64,000 nt of DNA from Nocardiopsis eucommiae (GTDB taxonomy: Bacteria; Actinomycetota; Actinomycetes; Streptosporangiales; Streptosporangiaceae). The stretch is taken from positions 5,580,001 through 5,644,000 of the forward strand of contig CP074402.1 in NCBI GenBank assembly GCA_018388625.1, written 5' to 3'. The notes beneath the pieces are model-generated. The model ran no database searches. It was not told the DNA's origin and worked only from the letters and a program-made list of their open reading frames with translations. Position numbers and translations under genes: made by a program. Position 1 is the first letter of the stretch. Each line of letters begins with the position of its first letter. This document shows, piece by piece, positions 26,454 to 35,701 of this stretch.

Positions 26454-28015
26454 GTGTCGCATCCCCGGCTCCCGCGCACCCTCGGCTCCGTCCTGTGGTT
26501 CCCCCTGGCCCACTACGCCCGTCACCCGTTCGTCCTGTTGGCGACCACCGCCCTCCCCTGGTCCCCGGCCAGCTGCTCGGCGCGTACGTCAGCCTGCGCC
26601 GGACCGAGGGCGCCCGGATCGTGGACGGCGAGGTCCTGGTGGCGCCGGACCCCCTCGGCTCCCGGTCCTCGACCACGCTGGGCGCCGTCCAGCTGAACCC
26701 CGGCTGGCCCGCGGACGCTCTGACCCTCGTGGGCTGGGTGATCGGTCTGACCGCCGGGACCCTGGTCGCCACCGCGCCGCTGTTCGGGCGGTACCTCCCC
26801 TGCGGGTGGTGGCACGCGTGGCCCTGCGCCGCCTCCCCTGATGCTCCTGTGGTCGGTGGTGGTCCTCGGGTCCGCGGCCTTCTCCGTGCTGACCCTGGGG
26901 GCTGCGTGGCTCACGGTCTCCGCCGCCGTCTCGGGGGCTCCGCGCAGTCGCTCGGTATGCCGTTCTGGCCGCTGGTCGGGCTGGTGGCCCTGGTGGCGGT
27001 GGCACCACTCCTGCTCGGTCTGCCCCTCACCGTGCTGCACGGCACGACCCTCTCCGAGGGGATCGGCGCCGCCTGGGTCCTGGCACGCGGCCGACGCCTC
27101 GCGCACCTGCTGTGCCTCATGCCCCTGGCTGCCCTGCTGCTCCTGCCCGGAGCGGTGGAGGACCGCCTGAGTGGGGCACTGGCGGGCACGGGCACCGGTC
27201 TCGCCCTGGGCGTCCCCCTCGGCGTCAAGGTCCTGTTGGTGCTGTCCCTCGCCCCGCTGCCCGTCCTGCTGCTGACCGGTCAGGCGCTGTGGGCACGGCG
27301 GCCACCCGGCGGCACAGAGGCCGCGTCGTCACTGGACCAGCTGTCCGACGGTCGCCTGGTCCTCGACCACCTGGACCGGCGGGGCGCTCCCTCGGAGGCA
27401 CCGCCCCGCCGCCCTCTGGCGGCCCCCGCTCTGGCCACCGCCCTCGTCCTGGTTCCGCTGGTCACCGGCGCCGCGCTCGGGGCCAACCCCCACGGCGCCC
27501 CGGGGGTGACCTCCCAGCAGCTGACCCGAAGCGAGTTCGCGCCGCTGGCCGAGGGGCACCTCCCCACCGAGGACGGCACGCCCGCTCCGCCCACCGAGGT
27601 CACGCGCGCGGACGGGCGTCCCCTCATCGGAGACCGGGTCGACGAGGTCCGTCTCCGGGACTGCCGGGACGCCGCGTGCTCGGAGTGGGACACCGTGTCC
27701 CTGGGCGGCGGGGCGGTGAACGCTGTCCACGGTCCACCCGGAGTGGCCGTCGACGACCGAGACCGGCCCCGGGTGGCGTACGTGGACGGGATCAGCGGGA
27801 TGCTCACCTTCCTGGCCTGCGACGACGCGGCCTGCACCACTTGGGAGAGCACGGAACTCCTCGCCCCTCGGGACCTCCCGATCCACATGAGCGCCGCGAA
27901 CCCCTCGGGTTACGCGCCCGTGCGCATCCTGTCCGTGGACGGAGCACGGCCCGAACTGCTCATGGGACGTCAGCTGATCACCTGCGCCGACCCGCTCTGC
28001 GGCCTTCCGGTCTGA
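26454..28015 (+). CDS. Polytopic membrane protein with extracellular Cys-repeat domain (four frame breaks)
   Basis: About 521 residues after adding one base at each of 26555-26558, 26797-26800, 26835-26838 and 26933-26937. The N-terminal half has about six helices (LLWSVVVLGSAAFSVLTLGA; FWPLVGLVALVAVAPLLLGL; LPLAALLLLPGAV). After a helix near TALVLVPLVTGAALGANP, a 180-residue domain carries three similar motifs: DCRDAACSEWD, ACDDAACTTWE and TCADPLCG. Paired Cys repeats of this kind suggest disulfides outside the cell. GTG 26454 is the proposed start. I do not recognise a family. Confidence 0.65.
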
Positions 28016-28021
28016 GCCCGA

Positions 28022-28056
28022 ACGACCCCGGGAGAGGCGGAACCGCCGGGGGTCGT
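28022..28056 (+). terminator. Terminator after the membrane-protein gene
   Basis: Arms acgacccc and ggggtcgt enclose a second small stem (ggcgg/ccgcc), beginning 7 bases after the stop at 28015. Confidence 0.75.
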
Positions 28057-28135
28057 GGATAGCGTGGGGAACGGTCGAGCACCTCCGGTGTCCGGTCCGG
28101 AGTACCCGAGCGGTACGAGGAAGTGGAGAACAGGC

Positions 28136-28798
28136 ATGAGCGAGACGACCCCCACGCGGACGCGTTCGGAGGAGGAGCGGGCGCCGGAAGGCGTACCCCG
28201 TCGGCGGGTGAACCGGCGCGAACGGATCCTGCGCACCGCCGCCGAGGTCTTCGCCACGCAGGGCTTCCACAACACCTCGCTGGCGGACATCGCGGCGATG
28301 CTCGACATGACCCCCGCCGGGGTGCTGCACCACTTCGGTTCCAAGACCGACCTGCTCACGGCCGTCCTGGAGCTACGCGACACCAACGACCCGGCGCCCG
28401 AGGGCAGCGGCATGCTCGACCACCTGGTCACCACCGCCCGCCGTAACGCCGAACGCCCGGGTACCACCCGGCTGTACGCGGTGCTCTCCGCCGAGAGCGC
28501 CACCGCCGAACACCCCGCCCAGGAGTGGTTCCGGGAACGCTACTCCGTGCTGCGCGAGGAGGCGGAGGCGGCGGTCCTGGACCGGATCGGCCCCGAGCAC
28601 CGGAAGGCCGCGAGCACGCCGGGCCCGCACGGCCACACTCCCGCTCGGGCGGCGGCCACCGCGGTACTCGCCGCCATGGACGGACTCCAGGTGCAGTGGC
28701 TGCTGGACCCGGAGGCGGTGGACATGGCCGCCGTCACCGAGCTGGTGGTGGAGGCCGTCGTCGCCCGGCTCACCCACCACGAGGCCGCCGGGCGCTGA
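28136..28798 (+). CDS. TetR-family regulator
   Basis: Protein of 220 residues. The N-terminal HTH is FATQGFHNTSLADIAAMLDM followed by TPAGVLHHFGSKTDLL; the C-terminal domain is helical (SAESATAEHPAQEWFRERY). ATG 28136 is preceded by gtggagaac. It has no obvious partner: the upstream gene is closed by a terminator and the downstream gene is convergent. The regulated target cannot be inferred from context. Confidence 0.88.
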   Translation: MSETTPTRTRSEEERAPEGVPRRRVNRRERILRTAAEVFATQGFHNTSLADIAAMLDMTPAGVLHHFGSKTDLLTAVLELRDTNDPAPEGSGMLDHLVTTARRNAERPGTTRLYAVLSAESATAEHPAQEWFRERYSVLREEAEAAVLDRIGPEHRKAASTPGPHGHTPARAAATAVLAAMDGLQVQWLLDPEAVDMAAVTELVVEAVVARLTHHEAAGR

Positions 28799-28816
28799 GC
28801 ACCCCCGGACGGCGCG

Positions 28817-28853
28817 AGGGGCGCCACGGTGCCGTTCGCACCCTGACGCCCCT
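28817..28853. terminator. Possible convergent terminator
   Basis: 7-bp arms aggggcg/cgcccct in the short convergent gap between tetR and the L,D-transpeptidase gene. It is weaker than other hairpins in the window. Confidence 0.45.
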
Positions 28854-28889
28854 GGACGTGACTACCGGCCCCTCCGGACCGGATCCGGA

Positions 28890-30188
28890 CTACAGGTCCT
28901 CGCCGTGCACGGAGCCGGGGGTCCCGTCGGTGGTCGCCTGCGGTTCAGCGGTCTCGCTGCCCTCGAGCCACTCGTCCCAGGACTTCTGCCAGTAGCCCCA
29001 GCCGTTGTCCCACTCGAACTCGCGGTCGGTGCCGGTCGTGTCGAGGATGTCGCCCATGAGGGTGTTGTTGAAGAACCACTGGGCGTCGTCCATCCGCAGG
29101 TTGGTGCAACCGTTGGAGGTGTTGGCCGAGCCGATGGCGCTGTTGTAGGACGCCTCGTGCACGAACTCGCCGCTGTTGGAGGTACGGACCGCGTACTGCA
29201 CGTCCACCAGGTACGAGCCGGGGGCGTCCTCGGGGATGCCCACGGTCGCGGAGTCCATGGTGAGCTGCTCGTAGCGCTCCATCATCACGTGGGTGCCGGT
29301 CGTGGTGGTGTCGAAGCGACGGTTGGCCGCCCCGTTGCTCACCTCGATGACGCGTTCCTCTTCGCCGTCGATCTCGATGATCATCTCGTGGTCCGGCACG
29401 TGCATGGTCGCGATCAGCTCACGGCCGATCTCGAAGTCGATCTGGTAGTTGCGCACCCCGAAGACACCCTCGGACGCCTCGACGCCCGCGAGGTTCAGGT
29501 CCACGGTGACGTTCTGGTACGGCTCCCAGTACTCCTCGGGCCGGAAGACCGCCATCTGGTCGGTGACCCAGTTCCAGGCGCCGACGGTCTCCTGCTCGGC
29601 CACCACGTTCATGGAGTTCTCGACCTGCGCCTTGTTGGTGACGGGCAGGTCGAAGTTGATCACGACGGGCATGCCGACACCGACGGTGTCGCCGGAGCTG
29701 GGGAAGTTGGAGACGAGTTCGAGGCGCTGGCCGGGGGCGGCCTCCTGGGTGGTGAACTCGGTGGTGAACTCGGTCTCCTCACCGGCCTCGTTCGCCGCCG
29801 TGGCGGTCACCACGATCTCCGAGCCGGGGCGCAGGTTCCAGTCGCTGACCCACTCCGTCTCGTCCTCGTTGAGGGTGCCGGTCATGGCGTAGAGGTCGCC
29901 GTCACCGTCACCTTCGCCCTCGGCCGCCGCCTCGTCGACCACGACCTGGTCGACCCTGACGTCGGTGATGACTCCGCTCGACGCGTTGACCCGGATGGGG
30001 GTGTTGGGCGCGATCTCCTCGCCGCCGGCCTCCGGAGTGATGCTCAGCTCGGCCGGTTCGGCGTCGGCGGGATCGGCGTTGCTCTGCGTCTCGGCGTCAC
30101 CGGACGTACAGGCGGTCGCTGCGAGAGCGAGCGCCACCAGACCGATGCCGAACCGACGCGTCACCGCCGGGTGGGACTTCCCCGTCAC
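28890..30188 (-). CDS. L,D-transpeptidase lipoprotein (Ig-like + YkuD)
   Basis: Protein of 432 residues anchored through a lipobox (LAATACTSG). Two Ig-like domains (EIAPNTPIRVNASSGVITDV; PSSGDTVGVGMPVVINFDLP) precede the YkuD catalytic domain, as in mycobacterial LdtMt2-type enzymes. The catalytic block is FVHEASYNSAIG...TSNGCTNLRMDDAQWF, giving His and Cys. The usual SHGC reads SNGC here. These enzymes form 3-3 cross-links in peptidoglycan outside the membrane. I chose GTG 30188 because a ggaggt SD precedes it. It is a single-gene unit. Confidence 0.9.
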   Translation of the reverse strand: MTGKSHPAVTRRFGIGLVALALAATACTSGDAETQSNADPADAEPAELSITPEAGGEEIAPNTPIRVNASSGVITDVRVDQVVVDEAAAEGEGDGDGDLYAMTGTLNEDETEWVSDWNLRPGSEIVVTATAANEAGEETEFTTEFTTQEAAPGQRLELVSNFPSSGDTVGVGMPVVINFDLPVTNKAQVENSMNVVAEQETVGAWNWVTDQMAVFRPEEYWEPYQNVTVDLNLAGVEASEGVFGVRNYQIDFEIGRELIATMHVPDHEMIIEIDGEEERVIEVSNGAANRRFDTTTTGTHVMMERYEQLTMDSATVGIPEDAPGSYLVDVQYAVRTSNSGEFVHEASYNSAIGSANTSNGCTNLRMDDAQWFFNNTLMGDILDTTGTDREFEWDNGWGYWQKSWDEWLEGSETAEPQATTDGTPGSVHGEDL

Positions 30189-30529
30189 GTCTGGACCTCC
30201 ATAGCTGAAACTCGAACCCGACCTACTGCTCTGAGTAAGACGCTCCGGCACGGAAAAGGTTCTGAACTCGTGCGCATCGGTATAGAGCGGTTATCCGGAA
30301 CGGCCCACCTGCCGCGCCCGGAACGGCTGAGAATACACCCCGGGGGTACGGGGCCGGACCACCGGGGGTGGGGTTTGCGGCCGTCCGGAAGGGCGTCTCC
30401 GCTTGCCCTGACCATCATGCCCGACATAGAATCTTGTTCACTCGCTCAGGTTGTTTCTCCCGAGAAACCTGTTCGATCGGCCAACTTATTCGGGGTCACT
30501 CCGACCCCTCCCGTGACAAGGGGAAACAC
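30189..30529. other. Divergent promoter region, L,D-transpeptidase / SMR pump
   Basis: 341 bases with no supported gene. It contains the palindrome at 30453-30468 and promoters for both flanking genes. Composition drops in GC around 30415-30500. Confidence 0.5.
30453..30468. promoter_or_regulatory. Probable operator for the SMR-associated TetR
   Basis: Perfect palindrome GTTTCTC-CC-GAGAAAC, 62 bases upstream of the SMR start. The tetR gene lies immediately downstream of the pump gene, so this is the natural site for its binding. Confidence 0.6.
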
Positions 30530-30853
30530 ATGCCCTGGTTCTGGCTCGCCGGAGCGATCGTCCTGGAAGTCTTCGCCACCACCTCCCTGAAACTCTCCGA
30601 GGGGTTCACCCGGCTCCTGCCCTCGATCTTCGTGGTCGTGGGCTACGTCGGCGCGTTCTACATGCTCTCCCAGACCCTCAACCGGGGCATGCCGCTCGGG
30701 GTCGCGTACGGGGTGTGGGCCGCGCTGGGGGTGGCCCTCCTCGCCGTGATCGGGGTGGTCTTCCTCGGGGAGTCCCTGACCTGGATCCAGGTGGGCGGCA
30801 TCGCGATGGTCATCGCCGGGGTCATGGCCCTGGAGATGGGAGGACAGCACTGA
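30530..30853 (+). CDS. Small multidrug resistance (EmrE/QacE-type) transporter
   Basis: Protein of 107 residues with four helices, the SMR standard. The essential helix-1 glutamate is in AGAIVLEVFATTSLKLSEGF (Glu about 13-14), and GVAYGVWAALGVALLAVIGV is the second signature. The KLSEGF sequence favours the EmrE/QacE drug-export class over the guanidinium (Gdx) class. ATG 30530 has an aagggg SD. It is followed after 16 bases by its probable TetR regulator, forming a two-gene resistance unit. Confidence 0.9.
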   Translation: MPWFWLAGAIVLEVFATTSLKLSEGFTRLLPSIFVVVGYVGAFYMLSQTLNRGMPLGVAYGVWAALGVALLAVIGVVFLGESLTWIQVGGIAMVIAGVMALEMGGQH

Positions 30854-30869
30854 CCGGCAAAATGGTGGC

Positions 30870-31442
30870 GTGAGTACCAAGCCGGAGGACCCGGAGAACA
30901 TCAGCGACGGCCGCCGACGCAAGGGCGAGCTGCGGCGTCGGCTGCTCCTGGACGCCACCATGAACGTCATCACGCGGGACGGTGTCGCCGCCGTCAGCCA
31001 GCGGCGGGTGGCGGCCGAGGCGGGGGTCCCGCCCAGCACCGTCACCTACTACTACTCCTGCGTGGACGACCTCCTGGTCGCCGCCCTCACCAGGGTGAAC
31101 GACTCCTACGTCGAGCACATGGACACCCTCCCCGACGACCCCGCCGAGGCGCTGCGCGGCTTCGCCGTCCTCATCGCGGAGGGCACCGGCACCGACCGCA
31201 CGCACGCCCTCGCCGAGATGGAGCTGTTTCTCCTCGCCGCCCGCCGTCCCGCCCTGCGGGAGCAGACCGACCGCTGGACGGCCGCGGTGGACGCCTTCCT
31301 CGTGCCCTACCTCCCCGATCCCGAGGTCAGGGCCGGGGTGGCCGCGGCGGCCAACGGCTACTTCCTGTGCTGTTGCACCACCAGCCCGCCGCCCGACGCC
31401 GACGAGGTGCACCGGGTGCTGCGCCGCCTCATCACCGGCTGA
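30870..31442 (+). CDS. TetR-family regulator of the SMR pump
   Basis: Protein of 190 residues starting at GTG 30870. The HTH is ITRDGVAAVSQRRVAAEAGV followed by PPSTVTYYYSCVDDLL. The C-terminal ligand-binding domain contains an unusual CCCTTSPPP stretch. It lies 16 bases downstream of the SMR gene on the same strand, so it probably represses the operon through the palindrome at 30453-30468. Confidence 0.88.
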   Translation: MSTKPEDPENISDGRRRKGELRRRLLLDATMNVITRDGVAAVSQRRVAAEAGVPPSTVTYYYSCVDDLLVAALTRVNDSYVEHMDTLPDDPAEALRGFAVLIAEGTGTDRTHALAEMELFLLAARRPALREQTDRWTAAVDAFLVPYLPDPEVRAGVAAAANGYFLCCCTTSPPPDADEVHRVLRRLITG

Positions 31443-31469
31443 CCCCCGTCTCCCCGGCCACCGCCCGGT

Positions 31470-31589
31470 CACCCCCTCAGGACAGCGGCTCGTCACCACC
31501 TCAGGACAGCGACTCGTCACCCCCTCAGGACAGCGGCTCGTCACCACCTCCCCGACCACCGACCGAACATCACCTCCTCAGGACAGCGG
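31470..31589. repeat. 24-bp tandem repeat, four units
   Basis: Unit cacc(c/a)cctcaggacagcg plus (g/a)ctcgt: three adjacent copies (31470-31541) and a fourth after about 29 bases of related sequence. It fills the convergent gap between tetR and the UbiB-like gene. The unit length is a multiple of three, but no coding frame is supported. Confidence 0.8.
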
Positions 31590-31593
31590 CTGG

Positions 31594-33611
31594 TCACCGC
31601 CTCCGCCGGTCACCGTCCCGGACCATGTCCACGAGCAGACGGAGCACGAACATCGCCGTGGCGGCCAGTAGCACCCACGCCAACAGGTTCAGCGCCTTCG
31701 TGTGCGTGGCCAGGTCCGGCCAGGACACCCCCTGTGCCTCGGTGACGTTGAACAGCCCCACCGACATGAACCCGGTGACCACGGCGAGCACCGTCATCAC
31801 CGCACGCCACACCACCGAGCGCAGGAGTCTTCGGTCCTCGGGGTGGGCGAACAACCGCGCCTGCACCGTGAACCGGCCCTTGTGCAGCTGGTCGGTGATC
31901 CGGTCCAGTCTGCGCGGCAGCCGTCGCAGGGTGGGCAGCAGGGCGATCAGCTCCGCAGACGCCATCTCCCGCAGGTTCCCCGTTCCCAGCTGCTCGGACA
32001 TCCTGGCCCCCGCGTACCGCTTGGCCTCCGCCACGGTGTCGAACCCCGGCGCGAGGTGGACCAGCGTCCCCTCCAGCGTGGCCAGCGCGCGGAAGACCCC
32101 GGCCAGCTCCCCGGGCAGCACCAGCCCGAACCGGGTGACCAGCATCAGCAGCTCGGTGAACATCCGCATGCTCGCGGTGGCGCCCCCGTGCAGGTAGCGC
32201 GCCATGAACTGCCCGAGGGACCTCCGCAGCCGCTCGGCGTCGATCTCCCCGGATCGTCCACGACGTCCAGCAGGGTGTCGGTCAGCAGGACCGCGTCGCC
32301 CCGGTCGATCGCCAGGAGCATCATCTGGAGGGCCTCCCGGGTCCGGGCGTCGAGGCGTCCCACGGACCCGTAGTCCAACAGCCCCACACCGCCCTCGTCG
32401 AGGACGAGGATGTTGCCCGGATGCGGGTCGGCGTGGAAGATCCCACTCATCAGCACCTGTTCCAGCAGGCAGTCCAGCAGGACCCTGGCGAGGCGCTCCC
32501 CCTCCTCCACCGAGAGGTCACCGACACCCACCTGGGTTCCGTGCAGGCGCTCCATCACCAGGACCCGACGGCTGGTGTAGGCCTCGTACACCTGCGGGAT
32601 ACGCACCGGCGTACCACCCGTGGCGTCCGCGACCGCCGCGATGTTGGCGGCCTCCACCTCGAAGTCGAGTTCCTCCAACAGCGCCTCGGCGAACCCGTCG
32701 GCCAGTTCGAGCACCCCGATCGCGGGCCCCCAGTCGGTGTGCTCGTCGAAGCGGCGGGCCAGCCTGCGGATGATGTCCAGGTCCCGCCGGACCACCGGCA
32801 CGATCCCCGGCCGCTGCACCTTCACCACGACCTCCTCGCCCCCGTGGAGCCGCGCCGGGTGCGCCTGCGCGATCGATGCGGCGGCCAGGGGCTCGGGGTC
32901 GAACCCGGCGAAGACCTCCTCCAGGGGGCGCCCCAGCTCGCCCTCCACGCACTCGCGCACCCGCTCGAAGGGCACCTTGGCCACCTCGCTGTGCAGACGG
33001 CCCAGCTCCTCCACGAAGGCCGGTGGCAGCAGGTCCCGCCGGGTGGCCAGCACCTGCCCGAGCTTCACGAACACCACCCCGGCCTCCTCCATGGACCGGG
33101 CCAGGGAACGCGCCAGACGCCGCTGGACCGAGGTGTCCTCGATCCCCTTCCTCCCGCCCAGCACGTAGCCGCCCAGACCGTGGCGGGCCAGGATCCACAG
33201 GATGCGCCGGTACCTGCCGAGCCGCCCGAACCAGTTCCTGGCCTCCCGGACCATGGCCAGCGGCCGGAAGCGGGTGCCCCGGGGCAGCAACAGCTCCAGG
33301 CCGACGAAGGCGAGCATGGCGCCCACCGCCATGGCGAAGAGCATCAGGGACATGTACCCGGGGTCCTCCATGTCGGCCGGTTCGAGGGAGTTCAGCGCCT
33401 CGAAGCTGCCGTAGTAGGCCAGGATCGCGCCCACCGAACCCAGAGGTGCCCCGACCAACGCCGCCAGGGCCAGTCTCGGCAGGTTGAACGGCACGTCCAT
33501 GAGCCGACTCGCGAGCTTGCCCAGGCCCAACAGGACCAGGACCAGGACGACCAGCGACACGACCTGACTGACGACCATGCCGAACACCGAGGTCACGGTC
33601 AGTGTTTCCAT
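31594..33611 (-). CDS. ABC1/UbiB-family atypical kinase (one frame break at 32247-32250)
   Basis: About 672 residues once one G is added at 32247-32250. Two to three N-terminal membrane helices precede the atypical kinase domain. That domain has the family's KxGQ signature (VFVKLGQVLATRRDLLPPAF), an Ala-rich loop and lysine (ASIAQAHPARL and VVVKVQRPG), a catalytic loop (GIFHADPHPGNILV) and a metal motif (LLDYGSVGRLD). The C-terminal tail has two more helices. UbiB proteins support quinone biosynthesis or lipid homeostasis. ATG 33611 follows aagga; a TTG one codon upstream is an alternative. Confidence 0.87.
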
Positions 33612-33958
33612 CAACGTCCTTCAGCCGGAGGAGGGTGGGGAGACCTCAACACTGTCACCCCCGGGCACCCACCGACAGCCCCGGTCCCCAGCCTGTGGAC
33701 AACCCCCGCGCCCGCGTCACCGCCCGCGACCGGCGCCGCCGAACCGAGGTCCCCGCGGCCCCGTCCCGTCCGTCCGGCCGCACGCGTCCCCGGGCCGGAG
33801 GAGCGGGCGGAGGTGAACCCGCCCCGCACCTGCGTACTTCGCCCCCGGCCCGGCGTACTTCGCCCTGAAGCGGCGTACCTCGTCTGGGTTCGCTGCGCTC
33901 CGGACACACGAGGGGCCCACGGGCCTGCCTCCCGTGGGCCCTCGGTTCGGTCAGCGGA
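33612..33958. other. Intergenic region with three short repeats
   Basis: 347 bases with no supported gene. It contains three copies of gcgtac(t/c)tcg (33832, 33853, 33873; spacing 20-21 bases), a partial CAGCCTGTGGAC palindrome near 33690, and the dacB terminator. Confidence 0.5.
33913..33941 (-). terminator. Terminator of the D-Ala-D-Ala carboxypeptidase gene
   Basis: 11-bp perfect stem gggcccacggg/cccgtgggccc with a 7-base loop, 18 bases downstream of the stop at 33959. Confidence 0.8.
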
Positions 33959-35533
33959 TCAGCAGGTCAGCTCCCATGAGCACTCGATCTCGCCGCCGTC
34001 GGTGACCTCGGCGCGCTGCGTGACCGTGCCCGTACGGGCCTGGTTGCCCAGGTGCTCGGCCAGCCGGACCACCACGGCGTTCTGCACGTCGAGGGGCGCG
34101 CCGCCGGTGTGGCCGTTGTTGACGACGCTGAAGTACAGCTCGCCGCCGTCCGGGCCCTGCACGTAGCCCGACAGGGCGCTCACCCCGGTCATCGTGCCGG
34201 TCTTGGCCTGCGCCACTCCTTCGGCGGCGGTGCCGCGCATCCGGTTGGCCAGCGTGCCCCCGACGAACGGGTCGCTGTCGCCCGCCACCGGCAGCGAGTG
34301 GTGCCACACCTCGTACCAGGGAGCGTCCTGGGCGCTGTCGAGCAGGTCGACGACGGTGTTGGCGGTGACCAGGTTGCCCCGCGACAAACCCGAGCCGTCG
34401 GTGAGGACCAGGTCCGAGGTGTCCACGCCCAGCTGCTGGAGCGCGGTGTCCTCGGCGGCGAGACCCGCCTCCCACGAACCCTCGCCCGCGACCTCGCGGC
34501 CGAGGGTCTTGGTCAGCATCTCCGCGTGCCCGTTGTTGCTGAACTTCATGAGCGGGACCAGGACTTCGCTCAGCGGCATGGAGGTGTGCTCCCCCACCAC
34601 TCGGGGCCGGTGCCATTCGGTGGGTACCTCACCCCGCGCGACCCCGCCCTTCACGGCGACCCCGTTCTCCTCCAGGGCCTGGGCGAACAGGTGCCCGGCC
34701 AACCCCGCGGGCTCGTCCACGGTGCGCAGCGCCACCACCGGTCCGGCGTTCACCGAGAGCGACCCGGTGACAGTGACGGTGTTGGTGCCCACCGGGCGGT
34801 CGACCGTGATCCCGGTGCCCTGCCCCGCCGGGGCGGTGACGGCGCGGTTGTCGAGTTCCACATATCCCTCGGCGTCGCCCAGGTCGACATGGACGGGAGC
34901 ACCCGCGGAGGCGGCCGTGACGGTCACCTCGGTGACGCCGGTGTCGTAGCGCTCGCCGTGGGCCACTGTGAGCGCGGAGATCTGCGCCGAGTACGCGTAC
35001 GGCTCGTCCTCGGGCCACCAGTCGTCCACGAGGCGCTGCTCGTCGAACCACGAGTCGTCGGCGAACACGTCGCCTACGGAGGTCACCCCGGAGGCGGCCA
35101 CGTCGGCGGCGAGGGAGTCGAGGTCCTCGGTGTTCAGGGTCGGGTCACCACCGCCGACCAGGTAGAGCTCGGGCACGTCTCCTCGGCCCGGGCGGCGTTC
35201 CACCACGGCCTCGGTGGCGAAGGTGTGGTCTTCCCCCAACACCTCCAGCGCGGCGGCGGCCGTGAAGAGCTTCGTGTTCGAGGCGGGCAGCAGCGGGGTG
35301 TCCGCGTCCCGCGAGTAGAGCGTCTCTCCGGACTCGGCGTCGGTGACGACCACACCGGAGGTCGCGCCCTCCAGCACGGGGTTCGCCAGGATCGTGTCGA
35401 GGTCGGCGCGCAGGTCGGCGGCGCGTTGGGCGGGCTCGGCGGTGTCGGCCCAGGCGGGCGCGACCGGGGCGAGGGCCACCAGCGGGGCCGCGGCGAGGGC
35501 GACCAGCCAACGGCGTGGGGGTGCGGGGGTCAT
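33959..35533 (-). CDS. dacB: D-alanyl-D-alanine carboxypeptidase/endopeptidase (PBP4, peptidase S13)
   Basis: Protein of 524 residues with a Sec signal peptide (ALAAAPLVALAPVAPAWA). The penicillin-binding motifs are SxxK in PASNTKLFTAAAAL, SxN in KFSNNGHAEML and KTG in AKTGTMTGVSALSG. The large insert between SxxK and SxN is typical of S13 enzymes. It trims or hydrolyses peptidoglycan peptides outside the membrane. I start at ATG 35533 (ggag SD), directly at the signal peptide; the open frame continues upstream without coding character. It is monocistronic. Confidence 0.92.
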   Translation of the reverse strand: MTPAPPRRWLVALAAAPLVALAPVAPAWADTAEPAQRAADLRADLDTILANPVLEGATSGVVVTDAESGETLYSRDADTPLLPASNTKLFTAAAALEVLGEDHTFATEAVVERRPGRGDVPELYLVGGGDPTLNTEDLDSLAADVAASGVTSVGDVFADDSWFDEQRLVDDWWPEDEPYAYSAQISALTVAHGERYDTGVTEVTVTAASAGAPVHVDLGDAEGYVELDNRAVTAPAGQGTGITVDRPVGTNTVTVTGSLSVNAGPVVALRTVDEPAGLAGHLFAQALEENGVAVKGGVARGEVPTEWHRPRVVGEHTSMPLSEVLVPLMKFSNNGHAEMLTKTLGREVAGEGSWEAGLAAEDTALQQLGVDTSDLVLTDGSGLSRGNLVTANTVVDLLDSAQDAPWYEVWHHSLPVAGDSDPFVGGTLANRMRGTAAEGVAQAKTGTMTGVSALSGYVQGPDGGELYFSVVNNGHTGGAPLDVQNAVVVRLAEHLGNQARTGTVTQRAEVTDGGEIECSWELTC

Positions 35534-35659
35534 GTGTCTCCTCCGGAAGGACCGATCGGGAGCATGCCAGGAGAACGTAACCGACCGTTTCACTCCACGC
35601 CAGGACGCCACCGGCGGTTCGATGGCAAAAGGGGCGTCTCAAACGGGGCACACACGGAC

Positions 35660-35690
35660 GGGGCGGGCCGGGGATTCCCCGGCCCGCCCC
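35660..35690 (-). terminator. Terminator of the peptide-transporter operon
   Basis: 14-bp perfect stem (ggggcgggccgggg / ccccggcccgcccc) with a 3-base loop, 12 bases downstream of the ATPase stop at 35702. Confidence 0.85.
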
Positions 35691-35701
35691 GTGTGCGGCG
35701 C

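Noticed and set aside
31470..31589. CRISPR array
   Set aside because: Repeats are directly adjacent without unique spacers and there are no cas genes in the window.
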